Source: an uncultured Eubacteriales bacterium
GTDB lineage: Bacteria > Bacillota > Clostridia > Christensenellales > Aristaeellaceae
Length of the DNA stretch: 49,242 nucleotides
Reading direction: 5' to 3'
NCBI GenBank assembly: GCA_902795275.1
Contig: CADBKQ010000034.1
Coordinates: 1-49,242, forward strand
Shown here: positions 40,329 through 49,180 of the stretch, in pieces
Numbering within the stretch: the first letter of the stretch is position 1
How the letters are laid out: every line of letters begins with the position of its first letter
The notes under the pieces: model-generated
What the model saw: only the letters and a program-made list of their open reading frames with translations
The model's database searches: none
What the model was told of the DNA's origin: nothing
Program-made: the position numbers and the translations under genes

Positions 40329-41267
40329 ATGCGTGGTTACAAGCGTCCGGGACGCCGCCGTTTTCGCGGGAGCCTGGTGTCTGCCGCCCGGCGTCTGCCG
40401 GAATGGCTGGCGCTGGCGGCTGCCTGCGCGGCCTTCGTGCTGGCGCTCTGTGTGCTGGCGCGTTCCGCTATCACCTCCCTGCATAACCGGCAGTACGCCG
40501 AATGGCACGAGCAGGCGGAGTCCGCTTCTGCCGCGGCTTCCCCTGTCGTGCTGCAGCGGATGGGGATGCCGGACGGCTCGCCCATCAGCGCTGAAAAAGC
40601 CTGGCGGATAGCGGGCCAGGGCAAGGATATTGTCGCTTCCACCAGCTATCACCGGGTCAGCGGCGCGATGCTGCCGGAGATGGACGCCCTTTCCCGAAAG
40701 AATATGGATCTCAAAGCCTGGCTCACCATCGACGGGATGCTGGATCTGCCGGTGGTGTACAAAGACAATCAGTTTTACCTGGATCACGATTTCGACAGAA
40801 ACAGGAATGCAGCCGGAACGCTGTTCCTGGATGAATTCCATCCCCTCCGCAAAACCACCCAGCACCTGCTGATCCACGGCCACAACATGAAGGACGGCAG
40901 TATGTTCGGGCTGCTCACGCATTACAGGCTGCCCCTGTACTGGCAGAAGCATCCCTTCATCTCCCTGAGCACCCTGTGGGAAAAAGAAGAATACGTGGTT
41001 TTCGCGGTGCTCGATGTGCCGCTTGATCCGAAGAAGAATGAATATATCAACTACTTCACCCATCCTTCCTTTGCCAGCGACGCGGAATTTGAGGCGTATA
41101 TCAGCGGCCTGCGCAAGCGTTCCCTGATTTCCTCCTATCTGAACGTGGAGCCGGGCGACGCGCTGCTGTCGCTGTCCACCTGCGTGGGCGAGAACCGGCT
41201 GGTGGTCACCGCCCGCCGCATCCGTCCCACGGAGACCCGGCAGGAGCTGCTCTCCAGGATCCGATAG
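40329..41267 (+). CDS. srtB: Class B sortase
   Basis: A transpeptidase of 312 residues that cuts a sorting signal after Thr and joins the protein to the wall. It has an N-terminal membrane anchor (about 25-45, after an Arg-rich start). The catalytic residues are His185 (IHGHNM), Cys285 (LSLSTC) and Arg296 (VVTARRI), numbered from this start. The helix before the Cys and the YHRVSG...LKAWLTIDG stretch fit class B. ATG 40329 was chosen because GGAG lies ten bases ahead and it starts a basic, membrane-directed N-terminus; the frame is open further upstream, but through the palindromic element. Its probable substrate is the TPATG protein just upstream. Confidence 0.93.
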   Translation: MRGYKRPGRRRFRGSLVSAARRLPEWLALAAACAAFVLALCVLARSAITSLHNRQYAEWHEQAESASAAASPVVLQRMGMPDGSPISAEKAWRIAGQGKDIVASTSYHRVSGAMLPEMDALSRKNMDLKAWLTIDGMLDLPVVYKDNQFYLDHDFDRNRNAAGTLFLDEFHPLRKTTQHLLIHGHNMKDGSMFGLLTHYRLPLYWQKHPFISLSTLWEKEEYVVFAVLDVPLDPKKNEYINYFTHPSFASDAEFEAYISGLRKRSLISSYLNVEPGDALLSLSTCVGENRLVVTARRIRPTETRQELLSRIR

Positions 41268-41371
41268 CATTCGGCTTCCGGCACGGCCGCTTCGCCACGC
41301 GGGCGGAAAACTGTGCAGCCAACCGGCTGTGCAATCCCTCAAGAGAATCTTTGCCGCCCAGCCATAAACTC

Positions 41372-41400
41372 TTGCATTTCCCTGTTTTCTGGGGTATAAT
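41372..41400 (+). promoter_or_regulatory. Promoter of the GDPD gene
   Basis: TTGCAT (41372-41377), 17 bases, perfect TATAAT (41395-41400). The gap 41268-41371 holds the hairpin GTGCAGCC/GGCTGTGC but no T-tract terminator for srtB. Confidence 0.75.
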
Positions 41401-41426
41401 AGCTTGTCCGTGCCGCCGAAAGGCGT

Positions 41427-42260
41427 TTGTTTGCTGTGGGAGGGATGGCGGTGGCTGGTATCGTAGGCATGGGAGCGCTCCTGTGTCTGGCATTGTGGGT
41501 CTATTTGACCGCGCCCCGGATTCGGAGGAAATGGCCCGACGGCATCCTTTCATGCGCCTTCGCCCACCGGGGGCTGCATGGCGGCGGGATTCCCGAAAAC
41601 TCGCTGGCCGCGTTTGAGCTTGCGGCGCAGAAGGGTTACGGCATCGAGCTGGATGTGCGGCTGACCCGCGACGGCTGCCTGGCGGTGCATCACGACCCGA
41701 CGCTGAAACGCACCTGCGGGCTGGACCGGGCAATCAGCGGGATGCGCTTGGAAGAGATCAAGGCGTGTTTTCTGGGATCGTCCGGGGAAACCGTTCCCAC
41801 CTTTCAGGAAGCGCTTGCCTGCGTGCGGGGCCGCACGCCCCTGATCGTGGAGCTGAAAACGGCGGGAAAGCGGAACGCCGAACTGGCGCGGAAAACCTAT
41901 GACGCGCTCTGTTCCTACGGCGGGAAATGGGTGGTGGAATCCTTCGACCCGCGCCTGCTGCGCTGGTTCCGGAAGAACGCACCCCAGGCCATCCGCGGCC
42001 AGCTGGCGTATGATCCGCGCCTGGGCGGCCCGCCGGGAAAGGGCGTCGGCTACTGGTTTCTGGCAAACCTGCTGATGAACTGCCTGTCCCGCCCGGATTT
42101 TATCGCATATTGCCACGAGACGGACCGGAACCTGTCGTTCCGCATGGTGCGAAAACTGTTTCATCCCGTCATGGTGGCCTGGACGGTGCAATCCGCCGAA
42201 CAGTACCGGCGGCTGCAAGGCCGGTATGATATTCAGATATTTGAAGGATTTGAGCCTTGA
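41427..42260 (+). CDS. Membrane-anchored glycerophosphodiester phosphodiesterase
   Basis: The enzyme hydrolyses glycerophosphodiesters to glycerol 3-phosphate and an alcohol. After a membrane helix (about 8-28) the GDPD fold shows His47-Arg48 (AHRGLHG), Glu57-Asn58 (PENSLAAF), Glu74 and Asp76 (IELDVRLTRDG) and His89 (VHHDPT), the metal and catalytic residues. EGFEP ends the protein. The start is not settled: TTG 41427, ATG 41445 and GTG 41451 are in frame, and the GGGAGGG site best fits GTG 41451. It is followed by greA after 56 bases. Confidence 0.88.
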   Translation: MFAVGGMAVAGIVGMGALLCLALWVYLTAPRIRRKWPDGILSCAFAHRGLHGGGIPENSLAAFELAAQKGYGIELDVRLTRDGCLAVHHDPTLKRTCGLDRAISGMRLEEIKACFLGSSGETVPTFQEALACVRGRTPLIVELKTAGKRNAELARKTYDALCSYGGKWVVESFDPRLLRWFRKNAPQAIRGQLAYDPRLGGPPGKGVGYWFLANLLMNCLSRPDFIAYCHETDRNLSFRMVRKLFHPVMVAWTVQSAEQYRRLQGRYDIQIFEGFEP

Positions 42261-42316
42261 TTCGTTCTGAGCTGTATGACTCAGAACTTCAGAAAACGAA
42301 AAAAGGAGAAAGAACC

Positions 42317-42802
42317 ATGAGCGAAATCGAAAACGTCAACAAAACGGTGGTATCCCCGGAAGGCCTGCGGCAGATGGAAGAAAAGCTGCAATATATGAAA
42401 ACCGTGCGCCGGGCTGAGGTGGCGGAGCATCTGAACATCGCCCGCGGCTTCGGCGACTTGAGTGAAAACGCCGAGTACGACGAGGCCAAGGACGAGCAGG
42501 CCAAGCTGGAAGCGGATATTATCGAGCTGGAAACCGCCCTGCGCAACGTGGTCGTGATCGACGGCGACGTGTCCACCGATTTCGTGAACGTGGGCACCAC
42601 GGTTCGCGTGCTGTACCTGGACGACGAGGAAGAAGAAGAATTCACCATCGTGGGCGCCCGCGAGAGCGACCCCATGAACAATAAAATCTCCAACGAATCT
42701 CCCATCGGCTCCGCCATGCTGCGGCATAAGGTGGGCGAGGTGGTCACGGTGGAAGCGCCGGACGGGCCCTATGAGCTGAAAATACTGGAGATCAAACTGT
42801 AA
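42317..42802 (+). CDS. greA: Transcription elongation factor GreA
   Basis: GreA rescues backtracked RNA polymerase by stimulating cleavage of the nascent RNA. The 161-residue product has the N-terminal coiled coil with the conserved tip GDLSENAEYDEAKDEQ, whose acidic residues coordinate the catalytic metal in the polymerase, and a C-terminal FKBP-like domain (TIVGARESDP, SNESPIGSAML). An acidic insert EEEEEF lies between. ATG 42317 was chosen because AAAGGAG lies ahead; a longer frame overlaps the GDPD end. Confidence 0.96.
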   Translation: MSEIENVNKTVVSPEGLRQMEEKLQYMKTVRRAEVAEHLNIARGFGDLSENAEYDEAKDEQAKLEADIIELETALRNVVVIDGDVSTDFVNVGTTVRVLYLDDEEEEEFTIVGARESDPMNNKISNESPIGSAMLRHKVGEVVTVEAPDGPYELKILEIKL

Positions 42803-42807
42803 GAACA

Positions 42808-42914
42808 GGGATTAGGGAATAGGGATTAGGGATTAGTTATATTGCGTTTAATCATTGCGCGCTGCATAAGTAGCGCACATTCTCCCTCTTCCTCATCCCT
42901 AATCCCTAATCCCT
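42808..42914. repeat. Heptad palindrome, TAGGGAT family (copy B6)
   Basis: The left arm (42808-42836) has four GGG tracts at four-base spacing. The right arm (42894-42914) is complementary, with a C-rich prelude. The loop of about 58 bases holds the smaller hairpin GCGC...GCGC. It begins five bases after the greA stop. Confidence 0.88.
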
Positions 42915-42947
42915 TAATTCAATCCACCAATGAAATGAGGTTTTACG

Positions 42948-44867
42948 ATGGCGCAGGAACAGATGACCTATTCTGAGCAGGAACAGATTCGCCGGGACAA
43001 GCTGGCCGCCCTGCGGGAAAGCGGGAACGACCCTTATCTGCTCACCAAGGCGGACGTGGACACCAAGAGCAGCCAGATCCGGGACGGCTATTACGCCTAC
43101 GAAGGCAAGACCGTCACCCTGGCCGGGCGCATCATGGCCCGGAACATCATGGGCAAGGCGTCCTTCGCCAAGCTGCTGGATGCCGACGGGACGATGCAGT
43201 TTTATATCCGCCGGGACGACGTGGGCGAGGACGTGTACGCCGGGTTCAAAAAGATGGACATCGGCGACGTGGTGTGCGTGAAGGGCAAAGTGTTCAAGAC
43301 CAAGACCGGGGAAATTTCCATCCACACCGAGGAAATCACCCTGCTGGCCAAGTGCCTGAAACCCCTGCCCGAAAAGTTCCACGGCCTGACGGATATGGAC
43401 CTGCGCTATCGCCAGCGGTATCTGGACATGGTGGTGAACCCCGAAGTGCGCGACACCTTCCGCAAGCGCAGCCAGATCATCTCCGCCATCCGCACGTTCC
43501 TGGAAAGCCGGGGCTTCATGGAAGTGGAAACCCCCGTGCTCCACACCCAGGCGGGCGGCGCGGCGGCCCGGCCCTTCATCACCCACCACAACACGCTGGA
43601 CATCGATATGTACCTGCGCATCGCGCTGGAACTGCACTTGAAGCGCCTGATCGTGGGCGGCTTTGACCGGGTGTACGAGATCGGTCGCGTGTTCCGCAAC
43701 GAGGGCATGGACACCAAGCACAACCCCGAATTCACCATGCTGGAGCTGTACCAGGCGTTCACCGATTTCCACGGCATGATGGACATTACCGAAGACATGT
43801 TCCGCTATGTGGCCCGCGCCGTCAACGGCACCGCCATCGTGCAGTACGGCGACGTGACCATCGACCTGGAAAAGCCCTTTGAACGGCTGAGCATGGTGGA
43901 AGCCGTCAGGAAGTATTCCGGCGTGGACTTTGATCAAATCCATTCTTTGGAAGAAGCCCGGGCTGTGGCCGACGAACGGAAGATTCACTACGAGCAGCGC
44001 CACCAGAAGGGCGACATCCTGAACCTGTTCTTCGACGAATACGTGGAAGAACATCTGGTGCAGCCCACCTTCATCTACGGCCACCCCGTGGAAATTTCGC
44101 CCCTGGCCAAGAAGATGCCCAATAACCCCGCCTACACCGAGCGCTTTGAAGTGTTCATCCTGGGCCGGGAGCACGGCAACGCCTTCTCCGAGCTGAACGA
44201 CCCCATCGACCAGCGCCAGCGCTTCGAGGCCCAGGCGGCTTTGAAGGCCCAGGGCGACGAAGAAGCCCAGGGCGTGGACGAGGATTTCCTCAACGCGCTT
44301 GAAATCGGCATGCCGCCCACCGGCGGCCTGGGCGTGGGCGTGGATCGGCTGGTGATGCTCATCACCGGGGCGCAGTCCATCCGCGACGTGCTGCTGTTCC
44401 CCACCATGAAGCCCACCGACCTGAACAAGGACGCGGCGAAGGAAGAACCCAAGGCCGCCGCGCCCGCGGAACCTGCGGCCCCGGAAAAGATCGACTTCTC
44501 CAACGTGGAGATCGAACCGCTGTTCCAGGACACCGTGGACTTTGAAACCTTCAGCAAGAGCGATTTCCGCGCTGTGAAGGTGCTGGAATGCGAAGCGGTG
44601 CCCAAGTCCAAGAAGCTGCTCAAGTTCACGCTGGACGACGGCACGCCCGAAAAGCGCACCATCCTCAGCGGCATCCACGCGTTCTATGAGCCGGAACAGC
44701 TGATTGGCAAGACCTGCATCGCCATCACCAACCTGCCGCCGCGGGCCATGATGGGCATAGAATCCTGCGGCATGCTCATCAGCGCCGTGCACCACGAGAA
44801 CGGGGAAGAAAAGCTCCACCTGCTCATGGTGGACGACCACATCCCCGCCGGCGCAAAGATGTATTGA
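42948..44867 (+). CDS. lysS: Lysyl-tRNA synthetase with C-terminal tRNA-binding domain
   Basis: A 639-residue class II enzyme that charges tRNA-Lys. It has an N-terminal OB-fold ([20 protein letters not shown]) and the catalytic core with motif 2 ([20 protein letters not shown], about 246-265) and motif 3 ([20 protein letters not shown], about 460-480). After an Ala/Pro/Glu-rich linker (about 485-515) comes an additional domain (about 524-639; [57 protein letters not shown]) that matches the Trbp111/EMAP-II fold normally carried by MetRS. Usual bacterial LysRS is about 490-510 residues. The open frame is continuous, so it is a real fusion or an assembly artefact only if the read-through is wrong. 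Confidence 0.94.
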   Translation: MAQEQMTYSEQEQIRRDKLAALRESGNDPYLLTKADVDTKSSQIRDGYYAYEGKTVTLAGRIMARNIMGKASFAKLLDADGTMQFYIRRDDVGEDVYAGFKKMDIGDVVCVKGKVFKTKTGEISIHTEEITLLAKCLKPLPEKFHGLTDMDLRYRQRYLDMVVNPEVRDTFRKRSQIISAIRTFLESRGFMEVETPVLHTQAGGAAARPFITHHNTLDIDMYLRIALELHLKRLIVGGFDRVYEIGRVFRNEGMDTKHNPEFTMLELYQAFTDFHGMMDITEDMFRYVARAVNGTAIVQYGDVTIDLEKPFERLSMVEAVRKYSGVDFDQIHSLEEARAVADERKIHYEQRHQKGDILNLFFDEYVEEHLVQPTFIYGHPVEISPLAKKMPNNPAYTERFEVFILGREHGNAFSELNDPIDQRQRFEAQAALKAQGDEEAQGVDEDFLNALEIGMPPTGGLGVGVDRLVMLITGAQSIRDVLLFPTMKPTDLNKDAAKEEPKAAAPAEPAAPEKIDFSNVEIEPLFQDTVDFETFSKSDFRAVKVLECEAVPKSKKLLKFTLDDGTPEKRTILSGIHAFYEPEQLIGKTCIAITNLPPRAMMGIESCGMLISAVHHENGEEKLHLLMVDDHIPAGAKMY

Positions 44868-44879
44868 TTTCGTTTTATG

Positions 44880-44912
44880 AAGCCCTGCCCGTTTTATCGG
44901 GCGGGGCTTTTG
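44880..44912 (+). terminator. Terminator of lysS
   Basis: AAGCCCTGCCCG pairs with CGGGCGGGGCTT (one wobble) around a six-base loop, followed by TTTTG, 12 bases after the stop. Confidence 0.85.
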
Positions 44913-44961
44913 CGTATTTCAGACCGGATTCCGGTTTGTTTTTGCGGAAAGGAACCTGTTT

Positions 44962-45669
44962 ATGCTGCAATCCATCATCGACCGTTCCCGGCGCATCGTG
45001 TTCTTCGGCGGGGCCGGGGTGTCCACCGCCAGCGGCATCCCGGACTTCCGTTCGGCGGACGGGCTGTACAGCCGGGAATACGAAGGGCTGACGCCGGAAA
45101 TGATCCTGAGCAAGTCCTTTTTCTATCTGCATCCCGAGGCGTTCTTTGACTTTTACCGCAAATACATGGTGCATCCCGAAGCCCGGCCCAACGCCGCGCA
45201 CCGGTATCTGTTTGAACTGGAAAAGCGGGACAAGCTGCGGGGCATCGTGACCCAGAACATCGACGGGCTGCACAAGGCGGCGGGGAACAGGCGGGTCTAC
45301 GAAATCCACGGCAGCATCCACGAGAACTACTGCCTGGACTGCAACGCGTTCTTTCCTTTGGACGCAATCATGCAAGCTGACGGCATTCCCCGCTGCCGCC
45401 ACTGCGGCGGGGTGATCAAGCCCTCGGTGGTGCTGTACGGCGAGGGCTTGGATAAGTACTTCACCATCGGCGCGTGCCGGGAAATCTCCAGCGCGGACAC
45501 GCTGATCGTGGCGGGGACGTCGCTGTCCGTGGAACCGGCGGCTTCCTTCCTGGATTATTTCAGCGGAAAGAATCTGGTGGTGATCAACAAAGAACCCACG
45601 CCCGCCGACAGCAAAGCCAGCCTGGTGCTTCACGGCGACGTGGCGGACATCCTGGGGAAGCTGAAATAG
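44962..45669 (+). CDS. NAD-dependent protein deacylase (sirtuin)
   Basis: A 235-residue Sir2 enzyme that removes acyl groups from lysines using NAD. The NAD site is GGAGVSTASGIPDFR (16-30) and TQNIDGLH (97-104); catalytic His116 lies in EIHGSIHENY. The zinc ligands are Cys124, Cys127, Cys145 and Cys148. VAGTSLSVEPAASF is the late NAD-binding loop. AAAGGA precedes the ATG. It lies behind the lysS terminator and converges with uvrA; no operon partner is seen. Confidence 0.95.
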   Translation: MLQSIIDRSRRIVFFGGAGVSTASGIPDFRSADGLYSREYEGLTPEMILSKSFFYLHPEAFFDFYRKYMVHPEARPNAAHRYLFELEKRDKLRGIVTQNIDGLHKAAGNRRVYEIHGSIHENYCLDCNAFFPLDAIMQADGIPRCRHCGGVIKPSVVLYGEGLDKYFTIGACREISSADTLIVAGTSLSVEPAASFLDYFSGKNLVVINKEPTPADSKASLVLHGDVADILGKLK

Positions 45670-45693
45670 AAGGCACCTTTTTGAGCCTTTTTT

Positions 45694-45716
45694 CCGACCT
45701 CCTACTTCCTACCTCA
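45694..45716. repeat. Single arm of a TAGGAGG-family heptad element (copy C2)
   Basis: CGACCTCCTACTTCCTACCT followed by CAT matches the right arm of C1, but no facing arm is present. It abuts the uvrA stop codon (TGA at 45714-45716 on the minus strand), which is the first triplet of a TGAGGTAGG unit. Confidence 0.75.
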
Positions 45717-48521
45717 TAAGATTCCCTTCAAGAACTGCCCGGTATAGCTCTTCCTGACCTTCGCGACTTCCTCCGGCGTGCCCTTGGCGATCACGGTACC
45801 GCCGCCGTCGCCGCCCTCGGGGCCCAGGTCGATGATGTAGTCGGCGGTCTTGATCACGTCCAGGTTGTGCTCGATCACCAGCACGGTGTTCCCCGCGTCG
45901 GTGAGGCGCTGCAACACCTTGATGAGCCGGTTCACGTCGTCCATATGCAATCCGGTGGTGGGCTCGTCCAGCAGCACCAGGGTCTTGCCGGTGGCGCGGC
46001 GGCTCAGCTCTGTCGCCAGCTTCACCCGCTGGGCCTCGCCGCCGGAGAGCGTGGTGCTGGGCTGGCCCAGCTTCATGTAGCCCAGGCCCACGTCGTAGAG
46101 CGTCCGCAGCTTTTGCATAATCGCCGGGTGCGCCTCGAACACGCCCATGGCCTCCTCCACCGTTAAGTCCAGCACATCGGCGATGGACAGGCCCTTGTAC
46201 TTCACTTCCAGCGTTTCCCGGTTGTAGCGCTTGCCGTGGCAGACCTCGCAGGGCACGTAAATATCTGCCATGAAGTGCATTTCGATCTTGAGCAGCCCGT
46301 CGCCGGAGCAGGCTTCGCACCGCCCGCCCTTCACGTTGAAGGAGAAGCGGTTCTCCTTGTAGCCGCGAATCTTGGCCTCCGGCAGCTGGGCGAACACCTT
46401 GCGGATCATGTCGAACAGGCCGGTATAGGTGGCGGGGTTGGAACGGGGCGTGCGGCCGATGGGCGACTGGTCGATGCTGATGATTTTGTCCAGCCTCTCC
46501 CAGCCCTCGATGCCGTCATAGTCCGATTTCCGGGGCTTGGCGCGGTTGAGCAGGTGGGCCAGCGCGCCGTATAAAATGGCGTTCACCAGGCTGCTCTTGC
46601 CGCTGCCGGACACGCCGGTGACGCAGCAGAACAGGCCCAGGGGGAAATCCACGTCGATGTTTTTCAGGTTGTGTTCCCGGGCTCCGCGCACGGTCAGCCA
46701 GCCGGTGGGCTGGCGGCGCTGGGCGGGTACGGGAATGCGTTTTTTGCCGCTTAAATACTGCCCGGTGACGGACTCGGGACAATTCATCACGTCCTCCACC
46801 GTTCCCTGGGCGACGACCCGTCCGCCGTGTTCCCCAGCTCCGGGGCCGATGTCCACTAAGTAATCGGCAGAGCGCAGGGTTTCTTCGTCGTGCTCCACCA
46901 CGATGAGGGTGTTGCCCAATTCCTGCAAGTGCCGCAGGGTTTTGAGCAGCCTGGCGTTATCCCGCTGATGCAGGCCGATGGAGGGCTCGTCTAAGATGTA
47001 GAGCACGCCCACCAGCCCGCTGCCGATCTGGGTCGCTAAGCGGATTCTTTGCGCTTCCCCGCCGGAGAGGGTGGCCGCGGCGCGGGACAGCGTTAAATAA
47101 TCCAGCCCCACGTCGCACAGGAAGCCCAGCCGGGCGTCCACCTCCCGCAGGATGGGCGCGGCAATGATGCCGTCCTTTTCCCCGAAGGTGAGGCCGCTGA
47201 GGAACGCCCGGGTCTTCTGGATGTTCCATTCGCTGATTTCGGCGATGTTCCTCTCGCCCACGGTCACGGCCAGGGCTTCGGGCTTGAGCCTGCGCCCCTT
47301 GCACACGGGACACATTTCGTGGGCCATGTATTCCTCGTAGGCCGCCTTCATGCCCTCGCTCTGGGTCTCCCGGTAGCGGCGTTCCAGGGAGGGGATGATG
47401 CCCTCGAAGGTGGTCTGGTAGGTGCCGGTCTCGAATTTGATCTTTAGCTTCTGCGCCCCGGTGCCGTATAGAATCTTTTCTTTCACGTCCTCGGGCAGGG
47501 CGTAGAAGGGCGTGTCCATGGAGAAGCCGTAGAACTCCGCCATGGCCTGGAACATGCTGTGGGCGGTGGAGTTTTGTTCGCCGCTGTTCCAGCCCATGCA
47601 GGAAACGGCCCCTTCGTTCAGGCTCTTGGAGGGGTCGGGAATCACCAGGTCGGGGCTGACCTTCATGGTTTCGCCGAGGCCCGAGCAATTGGGGCACGCG
47701 CCGTAGGGGTTGTTGAAGGAGAACATGCGCGGGGCCAGCTCCTCGATGTTCACGCCGCAGTCCGGGCAGGCGTAGTTCTGGGAGAACATGATTTCCTCGT
47801 TACTGGGGGTGAGCAGGGCGCAGGCCAGGCCGCCGGACTGCTTCATGGCGGTTTCTAAGCTGTCGGTCAGGCGCTGCTGGATGCCGGGGCGCACCACCAG
47901 GCGGTCCACCACCAGGTCGATCTGGTGCTTTTTTTGTTTGTCCAGGATGGGCGTATCCTCCAGCTCATACATTTCCCCGTCGATGCGGGCGCGGACGAAA
48001 CCGCTTTTCCGGGCGTCCTCCATGAGCTTGACGTGCTCGCCCTTCCGGGCGCGGACCACGGGAGCCAAAATTTGGATGCGCTGTCCTTCCGGCAGGGCTT
48101 CGATGGCATCCACCATCTGATCCACCGTCTGCTGCCTGATTTCCTTGCCGCACTTGGGGCAGTGGGGCACGCCGGTGCGGGCGTATAAAAGGCGCAGGTA
48201 GTCATGGATTTCCGTCACCGTGCCGACCGTGGAACGGGGGTTTTTCGCGGTGGTTTTCTGGTCGATGGAGATGGCCGGGGACAGGCCCTCGATGCTGTCC
48301 ACGTCGGGCTTGTCCATCTGGCCCAGGAACATGCGGGCGTAGCTGGACATACTTTCCACATAGCGGCGCTGGCCCTCGGCGTAAATGGTGTCAAAGGCCA
48401 GGGAGGATTTGCCCGACCCGCTCAGGCCGGTGAACACCACCAGCTTGTCCCGGGGAACCGTGATGCTCACGTTCTTTAGGTTGTGCTCCCGCGCGCCCCG
48501 CACGATGATCTTGTCTTCCAT
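45714..48521 (-). CDS. uvrA: Excinuclease ABC subunit A
   Basis: UvrA finds bulky DNA damage and loads UvrB in nucleotide excision repair. The 935-residue product has two ABC ATPase modules: Walker A GLSGSGKS (32-39) and [10 protein letters not shown] (second half), each with LSGGEAQR and LDEP signatures. Zinc fingers are seen: [12 protein letters not shown]...CPNC in the insertion, and CEAC...CEVC in the second module. The end KGIL is near the family's usual length. It has its own promoter, on the minus strand. uvrB is not in the window. Confidence 0.97.
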   Translation of the reverse strand: MEDKIIVRGAREHNLKNVSITVPRDKLVVFTGLSGSGKSSLAFDTIYAEGQRRYVESMSSYARMFLGQMDKPDVDSIEGLSPAISIDQKTTAKNPRSTVGTVTEIHDYLRLLYARTGVPHCPKCGKEIRQQTVDQMVDAIEALPEGQRIQILAPVVRARKGEHVKLMEDARKSGFVRARIDGEMYELEDTPILDKQKKHQIDLVVDRLVVRPGIQQRLTDSLETAMKQSGGLACALLTPSNEEIMFSQNYACPDCGVNIEELAPRMFSFNNPYGACPNCSGLGETMKVSPDLVIPDPSKSLNEGAVSCMGWNSGEQNSTAHSMFQAMAEFYGFSMDTPFYALPEDVKEKILYGTGAQKLKIKFETGTYQTTFEGIIPSLERRYRETQSEGMKAAYEEYMAHEMCPVCKGRRLKPEALAVTVGERNIAEISEWNIQKTRAFLSGLTFGEKDGIIAAPILREVDARLGFLCDVGLDYLTLSRAAATLSGGEAQRIRLATQIGSGLVGVLYILDEPSIGLHQRDNARLLKTLRHLQELGNTLIVVEHDEETLRSADYLVDIGPGAGEHGGRVVAQGTVEDVMNCPESVTGQYLSGKKRIPVPAQRRQPTGWLTVRGAREHNLKNIDVDFPLGLFCCVTGVSGSGKSSLVNAILYGALAHLLNRAKPRKSDYDGIEGWERLDKIISIDQSPIGRTPRSNPATYTGLFDMIRKVFAQLPEAKIRGYKENRFSFNVKGGRCEACSGDGLLKIEMHFMADIYVPCEVCHGKRYNRETLEVKYKGLSIADVLDLTVEEAMGVFEAHPAIMQKLRTLYDVGLGYMKLGQPSTTLSGGEAQRVKLATELSRRATGKTLVLLDEPTTGLHMDDVNRLIKVLQRLTDAGNTVLVIEHNLDVIKTADYIIDLGPEGGDGGGTVIAKGTPEEVAKVRKSYTGQFLKGIL

Positions 48522-48553
48522 GCTGCCCTCCGAATCATTCTTGTTGCCCGACC

Positions 48554-48582
48554 ATTATAGCACATTTGTTCCCCTTTGTGAA
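48554..48582 (-). promoter_or_regulatory. Promoter of uvrA
   Basis: On the minus strand TTCACA (48577-48582), 17 bases, perfect TATAAT (48554-48559). A heptad arm begins just upstream of the -35. I see no clear LexA box. Confidence 0.8.
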
Positions 48583-48588
48583 GAGGAA

Positions 48589-48616
48589 AATAGGCAATAG
48601 GCATTAGGTATTAGAA
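48589..48616. repeat. TAGGGAT-family heptad arm (copy B7)
   Basis: AATAGGCAATAGGCATTAGG then TATTAG is a single arm in the GCC-variant form seen in B4 and B5. No facing arm follows; instead the CCTTCCCCT element begins 15 bases later. Unlike the other copies it lies upstream of a promoter, not behind a stop. Confidence 0.7.
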
Positions 48617-48630
48617 TGAGGGGTATTCTT

Positions 48631-48838
48631 AAAGCCTTCCCCTTGAGGGGAAGGTGTCAGGCGCGGAAATAAGTTGGCTCAAGGTGACGGAGCAAATTCG
48701 CGCCTGACGGATGAGGTGTCGCCCAAACCGAAACAACAGAGACGAGGCCACCTCATCCGAGCCGCGCGAATTGACTGGCATTCTCTCTCCATCTTTGTTC
48801 CGCGCGGCCCACCATCCCCTCAAGGGGAAGGCTTTTGG
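48631..48838. mobile_element. 208-bp MITE-like element with CCTTCCCCT ends
   Basis: Left end AAAGCCTTCCCCTTGAGGGG and right end CATCCCCTCAAGGGGAAGGC plus TTTTGG are inverted repeats of each other. The inside has no open frame of note but holds inner inverted segments (GGCGCGGAAAT / GCGCGAATT and CACCTCATCCG / CGGATGAGGTG). The ends match the palindrome at 28875-28908. It is a candidate non-autonomous transposon. Confidence 0.65.
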
Positions 48839-48906
48839 CAGACCTTGTTCATACTTTTTTCATTCATGCGTAGGCCGTGCGTAAAAGGGGCCCCCCTTTG
48901 CGGAGG

Positions 48907-49157
48907 GGATGCTGTATCCTATATCCTGGGGGAGTCTGACTGGCTGACTCTGATTATTTATACTATTCAGAGTTATGCTGTAAAGGGTGGTTTTCAAATC
49001 ACCTGAATACAGCATAGCTGGATGGCTCATCTGTGGCAGGAGGGCTTCGCGGCTATGCGGAGCCCTTCTCTGAGCCTTGATAGGCTGATTATTCCATGAT
49101 GCCAGCCGTGCTCGCATACGCGGCTCGGCTGGATGGACAATCAGCCTGCGGCTGATT
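48907..49157. repeat. Nested inverted repeats near the right edge, no gene seen
   Basis: GATGCTGTAT (48908-48917) faces ATACAGCAT (49006-49014) around about 90 bases. AGGGCTTCGC (about 49042) faces GCGGAGCCCT. AGGCTGATT (about 49082) faces AATCAGCCT (about 49139) with the partial inner pair CCAGCCG/CGGCTGG, and AATCAGCC-TGC-GGCTGATT follows. This looks like the edge of a mobile element. The only frame (48860-49117, minus) follows the repeats and is not convincing. Confidence 0.4.
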
Positions 49158-49180
49158 TCCTCATCACTCTACCACAGGAG

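Noticed and set aside
48860..49117. 85-aa minus-strand frame near the right edge
   Set aside because: It runs across inverted repeats, has no ribosome site I can see and no recognisable motif.
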